Source of the DNA: Kumtagia sp963820075
GTDB lineage: Bacteria; Pseudomonadota; Alphaproteobacteria; Rhizobiales; Rhizobiaceae
Reading direction: 5' to 3'
Length of the DNA stretch: 64,000 nt
Assembly: GCA_963820075.1 (NCBI GenBank)
Contig: CAWFYS010000004.1
Location: forward strand, 124,001 to 188,000
The stretch's first letter is position 1; every line of letters begins with the position of its first letter. The notes under the pieces were generated by a model. That model saw only the letters and a program-made list of their open reading frames with translations. It was not told the DNA's origin and made no database searches. Shown here one piece after another: positions 29,709 through 39,400 of this stretch. Made by a program: the position numbers and the translations under genes.

Positions 29709-31959
29709 ATGTCCGCCTCGGCTCCTGTTCAACGCCTTCCATCCCAACTCGTGGGCGGCTGGGAGGCAGGGCTGTCCGTCCTGATCGTCCTGCTCTTTGT
29801 CGGCGGGGCTTTCGTCAATCCGGCCTTTTTCGGCTCGACCGAGGCGCTGCAAGCGGTGCTCAGGGACTGTTCCCGGGTTGGCATTGTTGCCGTCGGAATG
29901 ACCTTCGTCATTGTCAACAAGGACCTCGACCTGTCGGTCGGCTCCACCAGCGGCCTGATTGCCGTGGTGTTCGCCCGGCTGTTCGCGCCGAACTTCCTCG
30001 ATCTCGGCATAGTCGCGTCGGTGGCGCTCTGCCTGCTGCTCGGCGCGGCGATCGGGCTGGCCAACGGGATGCTTGTCACTCTTTTGAGGGTGCCGGCCTT
30101 CATCGCCACTCTGACCATGCTGTTCATCGGCCGAGGCTTCGTCCTCGCGCTCACCCACGGCCAGGCAATCTACTATCCCGCCAAGGCGGCGGAACACCAC
30201 GCTGTTCTTCCGCCTTGGCGAGGTCAATTTCTTTGGCTTCAACAACCAGATCGCGGTCTTCGCTATTGTCGCCATCGTCGGCGCGCTTGTGCTCGCCAAG
30301 ACGCGCTGGGGCTACGAGACCTTCGCTACCGGGGGCAATGCGCAGGCGGCGGCCTATGCCGGCATCCCGACCAACTGGGTGAGGATCCGCGCCTACCTGA
30401 TCTCCTCGCTGTGCGCGGCGCTGTCCGGCCTGCTGTCGCAAGCCCAGGACAAGGGCGTTACGCCGCTCTACGGCATCAGCCTCGAATTGATCGTGATCGC
30501 CGCGGTAATCATCGGCGGCGCTTCGATCCTCGGCGGCCGCGGCCGGGTCGCCGGCTCCTGTCTCGGCGCCATGCTGGTGGTGCTGCTGGACAAGGTGCTG
30601 CGCGAAGGCTGGCCGATCACCCGAACGATCAAGATCGGCGAGGAAGAGATAGCGGTCAACGCGGTCTATTCGCTGCCGGTGGGCGCGGTTCCGGTGTTCC
30701 TCGGCCTGTTGCTCATCATCGCCGTACTGATCGAGCCCTATCTGATCCGCCGCCAGGTGGCCGGGCGGTTCCTGGCCTGGTTGCGCGGCCGCCCGCCGCC
30801 GCCCGCCTACGAGATTGGCGGCGTCGCGCTCGAGGGCGTGCAGACCAAGGGCGCCATGACGACCGACATGGCGCTGTCGGCAACCGGCCTGGGGAAATTC
30901 CTCGCCCGCCGCGACGCGCTCGCCATCATCCTTGCCGTCGTACTATGGCTTACCGGCCTCGCGCTCCGCCCGGACTATTGGTGGAACCTGTCAAACACTT
31001 TCGCGATCATGCTGAACTACACCGAGCTCGCGCTGATCACCGTGGGGCTCACCTACGTTATCGCCGCGGGCGACATCGACCTCTCGGTCGGCGCCGTGCT
31101 GGCGCTCGCCGGCAGCACGGCGGCGTATTTCCTGAAAGTGCTCGGCGCCGACCCGATGACGGCGGTGGCGATGGGACTGCTGGCGGGAATGTGCGCCGGG
31201 CTCGTCAACGCCCTGGTTACGGTCGGCTTCAAGCTGCCGGCGTTCATAGCCACCCTTGGCATGTTCTACATAGCCCGCGGCCTTGCCGCATGGTTCGTCG
31301 CCGGCCAACAGCTCACCGGCTGGCCGGAAGGCTACAATTTACTGGGCCGCAAGGTGGATGACATTCTGCTGCACCACGGCATTCGGCTGCCCGATGGGCT
31401 CGCCCGCGCCATCGCCGAGGTCGTCAGCGTACAGACCGTATGGATGCTTTTCGTCGCCCTCCTCGCCGGCATCGTGCTTGCTTACACGCCGTTCGGCCAG
31501 AAGGTCTACGCGACCGGCGGCAACATCCGCGCCGCTGCTTATGCAGGCATCAACACCAACCGGGTACGCTTCATCGCACTCATGCTGGCGGCGCTTTGCG
31601 CCACCATGGCCGGCATCATCAACGTCGCCTACTTCCGCAGCTTCAACCCGGTTGCCGGCCAGTTCCGAGAACTCGACGCCATCGCCTCGGTGATCATCGG
31701 CGGCGGCTCGATCTTCGGCGGTTACGGCACCATGATTGGCGCACTTGCCGGCGCCGCCGTCATAACCCTCGTCCGCGCGCTCCTGCAGCTCAACGTCCAA
31801 GGCTTCACCATGCCGCAGCATTGGATCAACGTCTTCATCGGCGGCATCCTGATCGCGGCCGTGCTGATCGACATCTGGGTGCGGCAGGCCAACATCTTCG
31901 GCCGCCTGCGGGCGCGTCTCGCGCGGCGCGCACGAAACCCGGAAACCGCTCATGCCTGA
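29709..31959 (+). CDS. Sugar ABC transporter permease, two permease domains fused (one frameshift)
   Basis: A membrane protein of about 749 residues containing two complete BPD_transp_2 (RbsC/FrcC-like) permease units in one chain. The first unit shows VGIVAVGMTFVIVNKDLDLS and LRVPAFIATLTMLFIGRG, then YETFATGGNAQAAAYAG. The second repeats the plan with LALITVGLTYVIAAGDIDLS, FKLPAFIATLGMFYIARG and VYATGGNIRAAAYAGINT. A linker near residues 365-385 (RGRPPPPAYEIGGVALEG) separates them. One extra base near 30193 breaks the first half; removing it gives TLFFRLGEVNFFGFNNQ. Such importers normally use two separate permease subunits, so the pair is covalently joined here. The stop overlaps the ATPase start by 8 nt. 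Confidence 0.9.
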
Positions 31960-32734
31960 ACCTGCTGTACCAATCGTGGAAATGCGCGGCATCGAAAAGG
32001 CCTTCGGCGCCGTCCAGGCGCTGCGCTCTGTCGATCTTGTGCTCTACCCAGGCGAGATTCTCGGCCTTGTGGGCGACAACTCGGCCGGTAAGTCGACGCT
32101 TATGAAGATCCTTACCGGTGCCTATCAACGCGATGCCGGCGAAATTCTGGTTGCCGGACGTCCGGTGCATTTCAAGAGCCCGCATGAGAGCCGCGACGCC
32201 GGCATCGAGATGATTTACCAGGACTTCGCGCTGTGCGGGAACATGGATGTCGGCCAGAACATCTTTCTTGGCCGCTGGCCGCGCAAGGGCCCGTTTGTCG
32301 ATCGCCGCAAAATGTACGCGCAGGCCGACAGCGTGCTGAAGCGCCTCAAGGTCGACGTGAACTCCGTCTATCAGAAGGTCGAAAGCCTGTCCGGCGGCCG
32401 CCAGCAATCGGTCGCGATCGCCCGCGCGATCTCATTCGAGCCGCGTGTCGTAATTCTCGACGAGCCCACGGCAAACCTCTCCGTCATGGCCACCGACCGG
32501 CTTCTCGAGACAATGCTGGAGCTAAAGAAGCAGGGCGTTGCGCAGATCATCATCTCGCACCGGCTGGTAGACATTTTCGCCGTGGGCGACAGGGTCATGG
32601 TGCTGAAGCGCGGCGAGAACGTCGGCGACCGCTACATCCCGAACACTGACGAACACGAGGTTCTGGAGATAATCGTATCCGGCACGCGAGAGCGCGCCCT
32701 TACGGCCGACGAAGCGTCGGCAACGGAGATTTGA
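31952..32734 (+). CDS. Sugar ABC transporter ATP-binding protein (FrcA-like)
   Basis: A 260-residue single-domain ATPase. Walker A is GLVGDNSAGKSTLMKIL (about 39-55) with the Ser typical of FrcA-type proteins, the Q-loop is EMIYQDFALC, the ABC signature is SLSGGRQQSVAIARA, Walker B is RVVILDEPTANLSV and the switch His is in IIISHRLVDIF. Unlike RbsA it lacks a second ATPase half, so two copies should act with the fused permease. It overlaps the permease stop by 8 nt. The end is at 32734, where a TTG-initiated small frame may begin. Confidence 0.95.
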   Translation: MPEPAVPIVEMRGIEKAFGAVQALRSVDLVLYPGEILGLVGDNSAGKSTLMKILTGAYQRDAGEILVAGRPVHFKSPHESRDAGIEMIYQDFALCGNMDVGQNIFLGRWPRKGPFVDRRKMYAQADSVLKRLKVDVNSVYQKVESLSGGRQQSVAIARAISFEPRVVILDEPTANLSVMATDRLLETMLELKKQGVAQIIISHRLVDIFAVGDRVMVLKRGENVGDRYIPNTDEHEVLEIIVSGTRERALTADEASATEI

Positions 32735-32914
32735 CTCAAAAAATCAACGCCTCCGGCGTGGCCGTCAGACCCGCGGCCCCAGATTTTGACGTCTGTGCCG
32801 CCCCTTGCCCTGGGTTTGCACGAATTCGCCGGTTATCTCGCTGTCGGGATCACCGCGTTCCTGGCGGGCTATCTCGCCGGCCACGGCCGCGCGGCGAAGC
32901 AGCTAACTTTTTGA
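32731..32914 (+). CDS. Possible small membrane peptide downstream of the ABC operon
   Basis: A TTG overlapping the ATPase stop opens a short frame (MTQKINASGVAVRPAAPDFD). If one base is removed near 32805, it continues into a hydrophobic helix (ALGLHEFAGYLAVGITAFL, then AGYLAGHGRAAKQLTF) and stops at 32914, giving about 60 residues with one membrane segment. I recognise no family. It overlaps the end of sapC on the other strand. The alternative is that this is noncoding sequence; confidence is low. Confidence 0.25.
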
Positions 32915-33716
32915 CACTGTCGTCCGGCTTCTTGCTTGCGCCTGATGCGCCAGTGCGCTCCAACTGTTGGAGGAAGCCAGATGGCAATAGATCATCGCCA
33001 GCGCGCCGGATTTCCTGAGATCCAGAAAGTCGCTGTCGCTCAAGGCATTGAGCGCGGCTTCGTCCACAACCTGGAAATCGGTTACGTTGAGCACCTCGCG
33101 GTTTTCCAGCGTCACCGTGCTGCGGCGTGAGGTGAACAGGCCGAGCGCGTCGATGCTTTCGATCGTCGCTCGTGTCTCTGTAAACCCCAATTGGAACTGA
33201 TTGCAGAATTCAAGCGCTTTGCGTGTGGCCTCGCTGGGTTCGCTGCCCTTGAACAGCGGCGCCGTTACGGCGTCGCGGCCGGAGAGCGCCGCTGTCTCGA
33301 TGACGCGGTCGCTGTCGCGATCTATGCAGAGCGTCAGGCGGCCTGCCTGTTGTCCGTCCTCGGCCAGTACGAAGGGATATCGGCGGACATAGGCTGGAAT
33401 ATAGTGCGGCGCGCTCCAGGACCCGTCCGGCTCGACAAAGAGGTTCTCGTCCTGGCGCAGCCCGGTGATCACCACGGGCGCCTTTTGCGGACCGACGAAG
33501 ACGATCGGATAGGAGCGCATCGCGGCCGGCATTTCGGACGCCATGAGCGGAATCGCATGCGCGGAAGCCGCGAAGCCGAAATCGGGCTTGATGACGAGGC
33601 TGAGCGCGCCGTGCCGACGTCGGATTCAACGCCTCGGGCGACTTGTAGAACATCGGCAGCTGTGGCAATTGCGCTCTGGCGGCATCGCCGGTTGCATTTT
33701 CGTTTGTGTCGACCAT
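32903..33716 (-). CDS. SapC family protein (one frameshift)
   Basis: A protein of about 270 residues matching the SapC family, named after a Campylobacter surface-array-associated protein; members occur near TonB and surface genes in Proteobacteria and their biochemical role is unclear. From the ATG at 33716 it reads MVDTNENATGDAARAQLPQL, then PMFYKSPEALNPTRH and, after removal of one base near 33618, SLVIKPDFGFAASAHAIPL, SYPIVFVGPQKAPVVITGL, YVRRYPFVLA and SRRSTVTLENREVLNVTDF. The sequence of these segments is what identifies the family. It points away from the DUF6916-like gene and lies at the left edge of the surface-protein region. Confidence 0.85.
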
Positions 33717-33862
33717 GTTGCCGCTCCCGCTGCCCGGTAAATGTCTGTCGTCGCCTTCTAGAGCATTAACAGCGAATGGCGGAACTGTTCTCGGACGGTA
33801 AACACAGTAATCTGAACAGGCAGCCCGCCAGGCGGGACCATTCATCCGGCCGCCATGAAGTC

Positions 33863-34150
33863 ATGATCGAAACCCTGACGTGTTCCCATTTCGAGCCGCA
33901 TATCGGCGATGTGTTCACCGTCACCGTCGGCGGCTCATCACTTTCCTTGACGCTGAAAGCGGCGAAACCGCTTGGAACGGCTTTGCGCGAAGGCGGTGCT
34001 TTCGCGCTGAACTTCGCCGGCCCGGCCGCGCCGCTGCTGCAGCAATCCATCTATCCGCTGCGCCACGCGGCGCTTGGCACGCTGGACCTGTTCGTCGTGC
34101 CGATCGGCAAGGACAAGGACGGCATCGTCTACGAGGCGATCTTCACCTGA
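33863..34150 (+). CDS. DUF6916-like small protein
   Basis: A 95-residue protein beginning MIETLTCSHFEPHIGDVFTV, with LNFAGPAAPLLQQSIYPLRH and the ending LFVVPIGKDKDGIVYEAIF. I recall this pattern from small proteins (annotated DUF6916) encoded beside phage-tail-collar (MdpB-like) genes; no molecular function is known. No signal peptide is visible. It is convergent with the GNAT gene, whose stop is 3 nt away, and its own start was chosen at 33863 because the conserved part begins there. Confidence 0.7.
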   Translation: MIETLTCSHFEPHIGDVFTVTVGGSSLSLTLKAAKPLGTALREGGAFALNFAGPAAPLLQQSIYPLRHAALGTLDLFVVPIGKDKDGIVYEAIFT

Positions 34151-34153
34151 GGA

Positions 34154-34672
34154 TCATGGCAGGCGTTCAAGAAGCAGGTAGACGCCCTTGTCCTCGGCGA
34201 TTTCAAAACCCAGCCGGCGATACAGCGAGAGCGCCGGGTTCATCCGCTCGACATGGGTGCTGACGATTTTGTCCCCGGCCCGATCGATCAGGTCGCCGAG
34301 TGCCGCCGACCCGAAGCCCTTGTTCCGCGCCTCCGGCATGAAGGCGATGTCGATGATGCGGCACTCGCGCGTCCAGTGGATGAAATAGAGCCGGCCGATC
34401 GCCGCCGCGTTGCGTTCGACGACCAGCCACTCCGCGCCAGGATAATGACGCATGTAGTGGGCGTGCTGGGCATTGAATTGCTGGTTCAGGAAGTCCCGCT
34501 TCGCTGCTTCCGGCCAACCGGTCGGGGCTAGCTCTTCCATGCGCGTCGAAGCATAGAGCGCGGCCAGGAAGGCGAGGTCGGCATCGCCGACCGGCCGGAA
34601 AGACAGTTTCGCGGCCCTCGATCGCCGCCATTCAGGCCGCAGCGACGCGGGACCCGCCTTGTCCACGAGCAC
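34154..34672 (-). CDS. GNAT-family N-acetyltransferase
   Basis: A 172-residue GCN5-related acetyltransferase. The acetyl-CoA-binding motif A is visible as IIDIAFMPEARNKGFGSAAL (about residues 114-133), where the RNKGFGSA segment corresponds to the R/Q-x-x-G-x-G/A loop; motif B follows as ALSLYRRLGFEIAEDKGVYL. The acceptor substrate is unknown. The start is a GTG at 34672, 12 nt after the last tail-collar gene, and the absence of an SD suggests translational coupling with it. GNAT genes of this type recur next to tail-collar trios in several Proteobacteria, as far as I recall, which hints at a dedicated protein partner rather than a general enzyme. Confidence 0.88.
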   Translation of the reverse strand: MLVDKAGPASLRPEWRRSRAAKLSFRPVGDADLAFLAALYASTRMEELAPTGWPEAAKRDFLNQQFNAQHAHYMRHYPGAEWLVVERNAAAIGRLYFIHWTRECRIIDIAFMPEARNKGFGSAALGDLIDRAGDKIVSTHVERMNPALSLYRRLGFEIAEDKGVYLLLERLP

Positions 34673-34683
34673 CTTGATGACCG

Positions 34684-35211
34684 TCAGCCGCGTGGCGGGA
34701 ACACGCCCTGCAATGCAATGCAGAAATAGCAGGTGAGATAGGGCTGCATGTTGTTGTGCGGCTGGTCGCCGCCGGCGGGAGCAGTGGCTTCCGGCGCCAT
34801 CGATCCGAGTGCCTGGCCACCCGGCGTCCTGTAGAGATTTCCGCCACCGAAAGGCCGGGCCAACACCGCGCCCGCCGGATCGTTGAGGTTCGAGTTTGAA
34901 TTCTGTGCGTTGATGGCATGCGCGTGCGCCGGCATTTCGCTTTGCAGCAGCGTCACCGTCTCCGAACCGGCCGTTTCACCGAGATCGTGCAGCGACAGGC
35001 CGGGGCCCTGGCCGGGATGCATCGGCGCGCGGCCCTGCAAATCCGGCAGGGCGAAGTTGGTCCTGCCGTTGCCGCCGTAGGTGGTGCCCAGCAGCGAGAA
35101 CAGCGCGGTGTTCTGCGACAGCGGCATGAGCTGGCCGTCGCACCATGCCCAGCCCTTCGGCGCGAAGTTGAACGGGAAAATGCGAATCTCGGCGACGAAG
35201 GGGTCGGCCAT
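34684..35211 (-). CDS. Phage-tail-collar domain protein 3 (MdpB-like)
   Basis: A 175-residue protein with an N-terminal tail-collar domain: FVAEIRIFPFNFAPKGWAWC, DGQLMPLSQNTALFSLLGTT, YGGNGRTNFALPDLQGRAPM. The rest is Gly/Asn-rich with the ending NMQPYLTCYFCIALQGVF, shared with its neighbours. Members of this family are called microcystin-dependent protein (MdpB) or phage tail fibre-like proteins, and their function in non-phage loci is unknown. There is no signal peptide. It is the third of three tandem paralogues, 9 nt from the second. Confidence 0.9.
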   Translation of the reverse strand: MADPFVAEIRIFPFNFAPKGWAWCDGQLMPLSQNTALFSLLGTTYGGNGRTNFALPDLQGRAPMHPGQGPGLSLHDLGETAGSETVTLLQSEMPAHAHAINAQNSNSNLNDPAGAVLARPFGGGNLYRTPGGQALGSMAPEATAPAGGDQPHNNMQPYLTCYFCIALQGVFPPRG

Positions 35212-35220
35212 GGCGTCCTC

Positions 35221-35721
35221 TCAGGTCGGCGACGGGAAAATTCCGAACAGCGAGATGATGAAACTTATGCAGAGATAGGGCTGCAAATTGGTGTGCGGCT
35301 GGCTGCCGCCGACCCCGCCTACCACCGAGGACGCCATCGGCGTCGGGCTGGACGGCGCAACGTAGAACCGCTTTGTCGCTTCCGCCGGCACGTTTCCCAC
35401 GGGGCTCAGCCCCGTCGCCCCGGACTTCGAGGCCAGGAACGGATGGCTATGCGCGGCCATCTGATTGACCGTGAGCGTGATCTCCTCGGCGCCTCCGGCT
35501 TCCGCCAGGATGACGCCGTTGCCCTGGTGCACCGGCAAGCGACCACGCAGGTCGGGCAGCGCGAAGGTCGATTCACCGTCGCCGCCGTAGGTGGTGCCTA
35601 TCAACTGGAACAGTGTTTCGTTCTCCGAGATCGACACGAGCTGGCCTTCGCAGAACATCCAGCCGGCGGGCGCGAAATTGCCGCCGAACATGCGTATCTC
35701 GCCGACGTAAGGCTGTGCCAT
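35221..35721 (-). CDS. Phage-tail-collar domain protein 2 (MdpB-like)
   Basis: A 166-residue paralogue of its two neighbours: YVGEIRMFGGNFAPAGWMFC, EGQLVSISENETLFQLIGTT, YGGDGESTFALPDLRGRLPV, and the ending TNLQPYLCISFIISLFGIF. The conserved W..C.GQL and GTTYGGDG...FALPDLRGR blocks define the collar domain. This copy is the most divergent in its centre (Ala/Ser/Gly/Pro-rich). It is 13 nt downstream of the first paralogue. No function is known. Confidence 0.9.
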   Translation of the reverse strand: MAQPYVGEIRMFGGNFAPAGWMFCEGQLVSISENETLFQLIGTTYGGDGESTFALPDLRGRLPVHQGNGVILAEAGGAEEITLTVNQMAAHSHPFLASKSGATGLSPVGNVPAEATKRFYVAPSSPTPMASSVVGGVGGSQPHTNLQPYLCISFIISLFGIFPSPT

Positions 35722-35734
35722 GTGATGCGCCTCC

Positions 35735-36247
35735 TTAGTTCGGGGACGGGAAGATGCCCTGGAGGGCGATGCAGAAATTCAGCGTCAGATACGGCTGCAT
35801 GTTGAGATGCGCCTGACTGCCGCCGGCGCTGGCAACCATCTCGGGAGCCATTGCGACCAGGTTGGCCGCGCCGCCGTAGGCGTTGCCGAATGTCGTCACA
35901 TCAACGGCGCCGAGGAGATTGCCGCCCGGAACGCCTGCATCCGCCGCATCGCTGCTCGCGGTCGCTGCATGCAGGTGGGTCGGCAACTCCGCGATGGAAA
36001 GCGTGTGAGCTTGTTCGCCGCCGCCCTCACCGAGCGTGTGGCCCGAGCCGACATGGATCGGGGTCCGGCCGCGGTAGTCGGGCAGCGCAAAATTCACACG
36101 GCCGTCACCGCCGAAACTGGTGCCAAGCAGCGCGAAGAGCGCCTGGTTCTGGTTTATCGGGAGAAGCTGTCCGTTGCACAGCGCCCAGCCCTTGGGCGCG
36201 AAAGCGAAGGACATGATCCGAATTTCGGACAGAAACGGTTCCGCCAC
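35735..36247 (-). CDS. Phage-tail-collar domain protein 1 (MdpB-like)
   Basis: About 170 residues: FLSEIRIMSFAFAPKGWALC, NGQLLPINQNQALFALLGTS, FGGDGRVNFALPDYRGRTPI, a His-containing segment (ELPTHLHAATASSDAADAG) and the ending LNMQPYLTLNFCIALQGIF. The start was set at GTG 36247, because a GAGGGGG site lies just before it; a TTG at 36262 would sit inside that site. It is the first of the trio and follows the giant surface-protein gene by about 170 nt on the same strand. Confidence 0.9.
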   Translation of the reverse strand: MAEPFLSEIRIMSFAFAPKGWALCNGQLLPINQNQALFALLGTSFGGDGRVNFALPDYRGRTPIHVGSGHTLGEGGGEQAHTLSIAELPTHLHAATASSDAADAGVPGGNLLGAVDVTTFGNAYGGAANLVAMAPEMVASAGGSQAHLNMQPYLTLNFCIALQGIFPSPN

Positions 36248-36420
36248 GACATCCCCCCTCAATAGCTGGCAACAGAATACACACGGCGGACGCGAAGTCT
36301 ACTGCTTTCTGCCGATAAGATACGCATGATCGCATACAAAAAACGAATGTAATTCAATGAGTACACGGCCAAACACATCCCAAGCAGATCGCCGGTCGCA
36401 TCGCCGAATTTTCACGCTGC

Positions 36421-39400
36421 TTACTCGGGGTCATAGGCCGAATAATGCTCACCTTGCGGGGTGTACACGACATTCGGAAGCCGCCGCTCGCCAGTCCGAA
36501 GCCAGCCATGCATCGGCGTCGAGCCCTGATCGGCCGCGTAAGTGTCGCCGTAGCCCAGCACGTGGCCAAGCTCATGCATGACGGTCGTCAAGAGATCGTA
36601 CCGGCCGGCCGGTGCCTGGCTTTCATCGGCCAGCAACTGCGTTTCATCCGTGCGGCGGGCGAATTCCTCGTCACCCTGCGGCGTAGTGTCCACGAACCAG
36701 CCATGGCCGGCGCCATCGTCGTCGATGCGTATGTTGGATCCGTCTGCGAGGCCGAGATAGTTGCTGCCGAGATCGGCGATCTCGAAGGTAGCCGCGTTCA
36801 ACGCCGCCAGTTGCTCGTCGGTCAGGCCGGATGCCGCCAAACGCCGGATCGCGGCGGCGGCGATGTTTTCGAGCGCAGCGCCGGTCAGCGCATCGCCCCG
36901 ACTATCTTCGCCAGCGGCTTCCACGCCACCCGGCGCGGCCAGCAGCGGCTGCGGAATTGCCACTCCGTTCGACAGGTCGATTGTCCCGAAGATCGTTACG
37001 CTCGCTGCCCCGGCATTGACGTTGATCGAGCGGAGATAGGCAGCGTCGAGTGTTGTCGCGGCGGTGTTCGGAACCTCCTCGAAAATTGTTGTGCCCCCGA
37101 CCTCCTCGACCCAATAGTCGGTTCGGCCATCCGTGTCCGGCAGGGTGCCCGTGACCGAATTGCCGCGCATCACAATACGGCTGTTGTCCTCGAAACCGAC
37201 AAAAACAATACCTCCGAGGAAGGACTGGGCGCTATCGAGCCCGTTGCCGTTCACGGTGTTGTTGGTGATGATCATGTCCATCGTCGAAACGCCGACGCCG
37301 CCGAAGTTGACGGTCAGAATGCCGTCGCCGCCCGAATTGGTGATCGTATTGCCGTCGATGCGAATGCGGGATGTCCCCGCCTCATCGACGGCGACATTGA
37401 TGCCTATGCCCGGAGGCGTAGCGATGATGTTGTTGATGATGGTGCCCGTCGTGGTGGCGCTGTCGTTGGTGTCGATGTTGATGACGCCGTTGCCGCCCGC
37501 CCCCGAAAAATTGTTGTTCTGGATCGCAATGCTGGTGGTCGTCGCCTCCTGACCGCTTACTTCGATGCCGCTTGCACGGCCGGCCAACGTCACATCGATG
37601 TCGTTGTTGGAGAAAGTAAGGCTCTGCGTCCCGCTGGCGCCCAGGGTGGTGGCGCCAAGAACGACCGAGGCGCCCCGGATGTCGTCGAAAAACGAGTCGG
37701 TGATCGATGCGGTAATCGAACCGCCGCCGCCCGGGAGAAGCTCGAAGGCATTGCCCGCGTTGGCGCCGATGGCAGCCGGGAAGGAGAACTGACTGCCGTT
37801 GCCGACATTGAGGATAAGGCTGCCTGTCGTCTGGACGTTCACCAGGTCTTCCGCGGCGCCGTTGAACGTCACCTGATTGAGCGCGATGGTGCCGGTCGTG
37901 TTCACGATGCTGAGGCCGTGCTCTTCATCGGCATTGCCGGCGTTGGTCACTTGCGTGCCAGTGAGCGTCAGGTTGCTGCCGCCGCTGACGCTGATGCCGT
38001 GCGTGCCGCTGTTGCTGACAATCATGCCGCCGAGCGAGACGTTGCTCGCATTGGTGAGCGAGACGCCGCTGCCGGTTGTATTGGTGATCGTGCCGCCAGT
38101 GCCGGCATCCGCAATGGTGCCGGTGTCGGCGCCGTCCGTTCCGGTGACGGTGAGACCGTTCGAACCGGTATTGCTGAGTACGATGCCGCTCGCCGCCCCG
38201 TTCGTCGCGATGCTTTGAAACGTCAGGCCGGCTGCGCCGATGGCAGTGCTTGCGACATTGAGCGCGGCGCCGGTGCCCGAGGTGATCGTGTTGCTCGATC
38301 CCGTGACGCTGACGGTGCCGCCGCCGGTGGCATTGAAGCCGACGCCGGATGTCGTATTGATCGCCAGCCCGCCGCCGGTGAAGTTGATCGTCGCGCCGGT
38401 GTTGGTAGCCAGATTGACGGCGGTGCCGGCGCCGGTCGTCAGCGTCTTGGTTGCGCCGGCGAAGTTGACCGTGCCGCCGGTGTTGCTGGTAACGGCGATG
38501 CCGCCCGCCGTGCCGGTGGCCGACAGGTTGCCGTTGAAGGCGACGGTGCCGCTGGTGCGCTCCTGGATGTTGATCAGGGCGCCTGCATTGTTCTTGGAAA
38601 CGGTGCCGTTGAAGGTGATGTTGCCGCTTGTCAGCGCACTGTCGCCGTCGACATTGAAACCGACGCCGCTCGGATTGGTGATGGTGGTGTTGGCGGCGAA
38701 AGTGAACGTGCCCTGCGAGCCGCCGATGATGTCGATACCGGCGTCGCCACCGTTGAGCGTCGTGGTGCCGTTGAAATTGTAGGTGCCGTCGGCATTGCTG
38801 AACTGCAGGCCGGTGCCGTTGGTCGCCGACAGAGTGCCCGTTTGGAACGTGATAGTGCCGGTGGTGTGGTTGCCCGTCACGTTCACCATCGCGCCGGTAT
38901 TGGTCTTGGTGATGTTGCCGCTGTAGGTGACGCGCGCAGTGCCGCCGGCGACGTTGAACGCATCTCCGGTCGGGCTGGTGATTGTGGTTCCGGTGCCGAA
39001 GGCAAAGGTTCCAGCCGACCCGTTCGTAATGTCGATGCCGGCGTCTCCGCCGTTGAGCGTCGTGGTGCCGTTGAAATTGTAAGTGCCGTCGGCATTGTTG
39101 AACTGCAGGCCGATGCCGTTGGTCGCCGACAGCGTGCCCGTCTGGAAAGTGATTGTGCCGGTGGTGTGGTTGACCACGTTCACCATCGTGAAGTCATTGG
39201 CTTTGGTGATGTTGCCGCTGTAGGTGACGCTGGCGGTGCTGCCCATGACGTTGAACGCCGGGCCGGTCTGGCCGGAGATTGTGGTGCCGGTGCCGAAGAC
39301 AAAGGTTCCAGCCGACCCGTTCATGATGTCGATGCTGGCACCGCTGCCATTGAGCGTCGTTGTGCCGTTGAAATTGTAGGTGCCGTCGGCATTGTTGAAC

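Noticed and set aside
32903..36262. Prophage or phage-tail gene cluster
   Set aside because: Only tail-collar domain proteins occur; there is no capsid, terminase, portal, integrase or lysis gene, and the same trio type is known outside phages.
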